64,000 nucleotides of DNA from assembly GCA_036971615.1 (NCBI GenBank), contig JAYKKR010000025.1:558001-622000 (forward strand). The letters are read 5' to 3'. Below the pieces are notes generated by a model. It was not told the DNA's origin, made no database searches, and saw only the letters and a list, made by a program, of their open reading frames with translations. The first letter of the stretch is position 1; each line of letters begins with the position of its first letter. Shown piece after piece: positions 61,001 to 64,000 of this stretch. This DNA comes from Amyloporia xantha (Eukaryota > Basidiomycota > Agaricomycetes > Polyporales > Adustoporiaceae). Position numbers and translations under genes: made by a program.

Positions 61001-61556
61001 CCCAAATGACCTGTCATTTGGTTATCAATTTGCAGACGGTGTATGATGCTTACCAATCAGCTCCACTCCACTGCATCCGCAATGTTTACCCGATCATGTG
61101 CCCGCTCGTGATTGGCTACGCGAGTGCACGCCGCCTTCTCATTGGCTGGGCCCTCTTCATGGAGTACAACACGTGATGTGCTCGCTGTCTATGTGACTGT
61201 GCCACGTGATGGACTCGCGTCGAGAATCCCTTGAGGGCGTGTCGTCGTCCTATGGTATGACGCATCTCCGTGCTATCAGCTCATTCATCGCGGCGCGCAT
61301 GACTGCAACTCGACCGCGGCATCACTCGCTCCAGGAGCGAATCGAGCAGGGGGAGAGTGTGCAAGACAGTGCGGCGGCGATGCATAGATAGTGAGGCCGT
61401 AAATACGTTACGGAGTTGAACTTTGTATGCGCGGGAATCGAAATTAATCGGCAAAAGTGTGTATCTGAGTCGACCGTGTTCAAGGCCTCATGTGAGACCT
61501 AATGCAATCATGGCTTGAGGTCATTTGGGCTCGGGCGGGCGGAGCAGCGCCATCTC
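61001..61556. mobile_element. Repeat element, short copy of the 28.3-kb element
   Basis: The left end is CCCAAATGACCTGTCATTTGG (61001-61021); the right end is AGGTCATTTGGG (61518-61529), then CGGGCGGGCGGAGCAGCGCCA. Homology to 28345-28440 includes GTTATCAAT, GGTG..GA and CTCCACTC.ACTGCATCCG, so the copies share both termini but differ in length (about 560 versus 1000 bp). The ends form a 12-bp inverted repeat here. Non-coding; a deletion derivative, or the long copy carries an insertion. Confidence 0.55.
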
Positions 61557-61584
61557 AAACCAAGTTCAGATGACTCGACGTTTT

Positions 61585-61800
61585 GCTGATGAACGGGAAG
61601 CACAAGGTTCAGAATCCTTAGCTGTTATGGAAGATCAAGGACAGATGTTCTCGAATAATCAATGTCACAGATATAACCTCTATACATAACGGATACCTAT
61701 GTACTCCACTCAGATGGCATATGATACAGGTTGAGATTGTAACTTATGTCCGAGGAGGCGGAATCGCCCTACGCTCTGCATTCGATAGTCTCGGGGCCAG
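61585..61800 (+). repeat. Dispersed repeat, copy 2 (inverted relative to 23 kb)
   Basis: Matches the reverse complement of 22905-23125 along its length, for example GGCATATGATACAGGTT at 61713-61729 and CGCCCTACGCTCTG near 61766. It begins about 30 bp after the end of the short element copy. The pair is about 38 kb apart and inverted. Confidence 0.5.
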
Positions 61801-62039
61801 CCGTTCGGAGCTGGAATCTGAATTGGATTCACGGCTCCTGAACGTCTGGTACATTTACCCCCGTGACTCCTGGGGTGGTGACCTGTGTGACCCCTGCACT
61901 GCATGTGCACCTTGCTGAGAGCAGTGACAAAATTCATAAGTAATGTAGTTATTGCATAGGTAAGTCATTTATTTCCTGGTTTAGAACACAATTAGAGTCT
62001 CAGTCCCGAAGTGCTTGAGCGTTGAGCGCTGAACGCCGA

Positions 62040-62227
62040 GCGTCTAGTTTGTCACCCCCACTACTCGGAGGTGCGCGCACAGTGCGAGAGTCACGCAGGT
62101 CACCACCCCAGGAGTCACGGGGGTAAATGTACCAGACCGTCAGACGTTCAGGAGCGCGGAATCACCCGGTTTTTTGATTCCGCCTTCACGCTCCAAACGG
62201 CTGGCTCCGAGACTAATTTTGCGCCCA
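62040..62227. repeat. Inverted partner of 61.85-61.96 kb
   Basis: The stretch at 62080-62130 (CACGCAGGTCACCACCCCAG, then GAGTCACGGGGGTAAATGTACCA) is close to the reverse complement of 61848-61890 (GGTACATTTACCCCCGTGAC, then TCCTGGGGTGGTGACCTG). It can form a long stem with about 190 bp between the arms. Small tandem words (GAGCG) lie between them. Confidence 0.5.
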
Positions 62228-62975
62228 CTTATACTAGGACCCCCGCAAATCCCCTAAGAGGTCCGATCCCGGACCCCTAAAAAAGGGCCCCCCAGGGGCG
62301 AAATGTTCGATCCAAATTTGCTCAAATCCCCAAAATTGGGCCTCGAAAACTGGAAATGTTGCGTGCCTAAGACCCCCAAAAACCTGGCATCTGGAGGGAG
62401 GTTCGGTCCAGGGACCCCCAAAAGTGACCTCATTCGGCGGGTTGGTGCCTCGAACATGACTGGTGCGGAGTCTGGCCATCCAGTGGCCATCCATGCTGCC
62501 ACCAAACATTCTTCTTTCGGTTATCTATTCTACGAATCCATTTGCGACAATATATATTTTCAGCCGCTTTTGCTTGATTTTAAATGGCAACAGCTGTTTC
62601 TCGAAAACACGCTGCACCTTCGGACGAGAACAGGCGGAGTTGGATACTCAAAATGGTGCGTTAGCCTGGGAGATGGGAGCGGTGTCGAAAAAACTCAAGG
62701 AGGTGTAAATGTAAAGGATTTCTATAAAGTGCTTCCTATAGTTCCTAGGCTTTTATTTGACGTATGTGAAGCTCGCAGTACACGGCGAAAGTCCTAGCGA
62801 GGTGGTGGACGCTCTGGGCGCTTTTTTGTAGGTTTGATCCCATATACCCCCAAATTTAGCCTCTTTCACGGGACCTTCGGTGCCAAATCCCCAAATTTGG
62901 CCCTATAGCGACCCCCAAATTTGGGTACCAGCGGGATCGGACCTCTTAAGGGATTTGCGGGGGTCCTCTTATACC
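62228..62975. mobile_element. Second non-autonomous inverted-repeat element, related to the 35.5-kb MITE
   Basis: The element is 62236-62967 (732 bp). The 36-bp terminal inverted repeats (62236-62271 and 62932-62967) differ at one position and begin AGGACCCCCGCAAATCCCCT. The flanking 8-mers are CTTATACT (62228-62235) and CTTATACC (62968-62975), a target duplication with one mismatch. Its termini align with those of the 35.5-kb element, and both share the internal word AATGTTCGATCCAAA (62302-62316 here). A plus-strand segment (MATAVSRKHAAPSDENRRSW at 62584, and YVKLAVHGESPSEVVDALG near 62765) looks protein-like, perhaps a captured exon. Confidence 0.88.
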
Positions 62976-64000
62976 GTCAAGGATGGACTGCCCGATAGAG
63001 AAATACAAAAGACATCATATTGAAATGAAAGCAAATTTCGCCGCCACCGGTGACTGAAGACGCTGGGAGCCGTGGACTATCGTGGAGAAGCGAGATAAGG
63101 AAAATGATAGAAACGTATTGTATGATCGTCAAGCCAGCCTTATGCCATATCTCTCATTCATGCCCTTCCATTGAAACTAGAGCTTGGGGAGGCCACACAC
63201 CGATCCAGACGTCGACGACTTTTCTTACGCTCGAGAGATACCGCGTCAGGATATCAGTACAACACGGATATTGTACAATCCTGTAAAATAACAGAGTACA
63301 GAGTCTGCGCAGTCGAATTTCTGCACATAAGACGACTAGTGCTGTCAAATATATCTGACAGTACGACCACTTTGCTAAACATACCTAATCCCAGTGATTG
63401 CGTCCTTCAGCAATCAGTACACAGAGAACGATAAAATTTTCATGGGAGGGTCTTTGCTATCGCCAAGCGTAGCTCATCTTGACTGCATAACTGTTTAGTT
63501 CGCCATTTAGTCCTGACCCGAAGGCTGCTGAAAGCGGTGGTGGCGTGGGAGGCATGAGATCGGAGTTTAAGCGCTTGAGGATCTCGATGGCTTTCCTACT
63601 TTGAACGTCTGCAAATTGCCGTCAGGCCTTGGCTGTGGATGCATTCCATTCAACGTTCATTGCATATGAAGAACATTGGCAACGAATTTAACGATGCTTG
63701 TCGTGATATTTACCCACTCCAGGCTATATGAATCCTTCTGTTTTGACGTGGCGCGGCAAGCGTGCTCTGAGTGTTTCTAACCTTCGGAATACTTGTCTTC
63801 ACGCCGTTTCACGTTTCTGATAATTTCTTCCCCTCTACGCCGTTTATATGAGGTACATTTTTGATTCAGTTCAGGTGAGTCTCCACTGTCAAGTCAAATA
63901 TGCTACCGTTATACCTGACTCATATCGCTCGGCTCTGCTTCTTGTACTTCCTGTTCGGGAAGTATATATAACAGCGTATAGTATTCTCATATGGTAATTT
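62976..64000. other. No supported gene to the window edge
   Basis: Only short frames and no obvious repeat. A gene running off the right edge cannot be excluded. Confidence 0.35.

Overview
The window is nuclear DNA of a filamentous basidiomycete, most likely an agaricomycete. Genes are split by many short introns (about 45-95 nt, GT..AG). The recognisable families are fungal or typically agaricomycete: a KDZ transposase with CxC2 cysteine cluster, a DUF6535-type membrane protein, a Gti1/Pac2 (WOPR) regulator and a ThrE/Prm10-type carrier. I see no rRNA or tRNA gene, CRISPR array or bacterial-type operon.

Layout. 1-2.5 kb: no gene; the first 0.5 kb is rich in small hairpins. 2.5-19.0 kb: probably one large DNA transposon. 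An 11-exon KDZ transposase on the minus strand (2930-6800) reads through with no stop or frameshift. Facing it are two plus-strand cargo genes whose exons I could also join in frame: gene A, 569 codons, and gene B, 413 codons with SUMO- and ubiquitin-binding-like motifs. There is also a small coiled-coil gene C. Clusters of the motif GGATGYATCC lie on both flanks (2.6-2.8 and 18.6-19.0 kb). 19.2-21.9 kb: a second candidate element bounded by AACTTT/AAAGTT clusters. 22.9-23.15 kb: a dispersed repeat. 23.5-26.1 kb: DUF6535 gene. 28.3-29.35 kb: a repeat whose shorter relative lies at 61.0-61.56 kb.

29.6-35.1 kb: an LPDE-repeat protein (minus) and a ThrE/Prm10-like transporter (plus), divergently arranged. 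35.5-36.0 kb: a textbook non-autonomous element with perfect 36-bp inverted ends and a perfect 8-bp target duplication. 36.8-39.5 kb: only gene fragments.

39.5-55.5 kb is the conserved housekeeping block: WOPR transcription factor (plus), mismatch-repair MutL homologue Pms1 (minus), a membrane-anchored methyltransferase-like protein (plus) and TFIIIC TPR subunit Tfc4/Sfc4 (minus). They form alternating convergent and divergent pairs.

55.5-64 kb: gene-poor, holding the shorter copy of the 28-kb repeat, a copy of the 23-kb repeat, and a second inverted-repeat element (62.2-63.0 kb) of the same family as the 35.5-kb one. Overall a conserved gene island is flanked by repeat-rich DNA. The most interesting object is the 2.5-19 kb KDZ element and its apparently intact cargo. 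All exon joins were made by eye and need RNA support.
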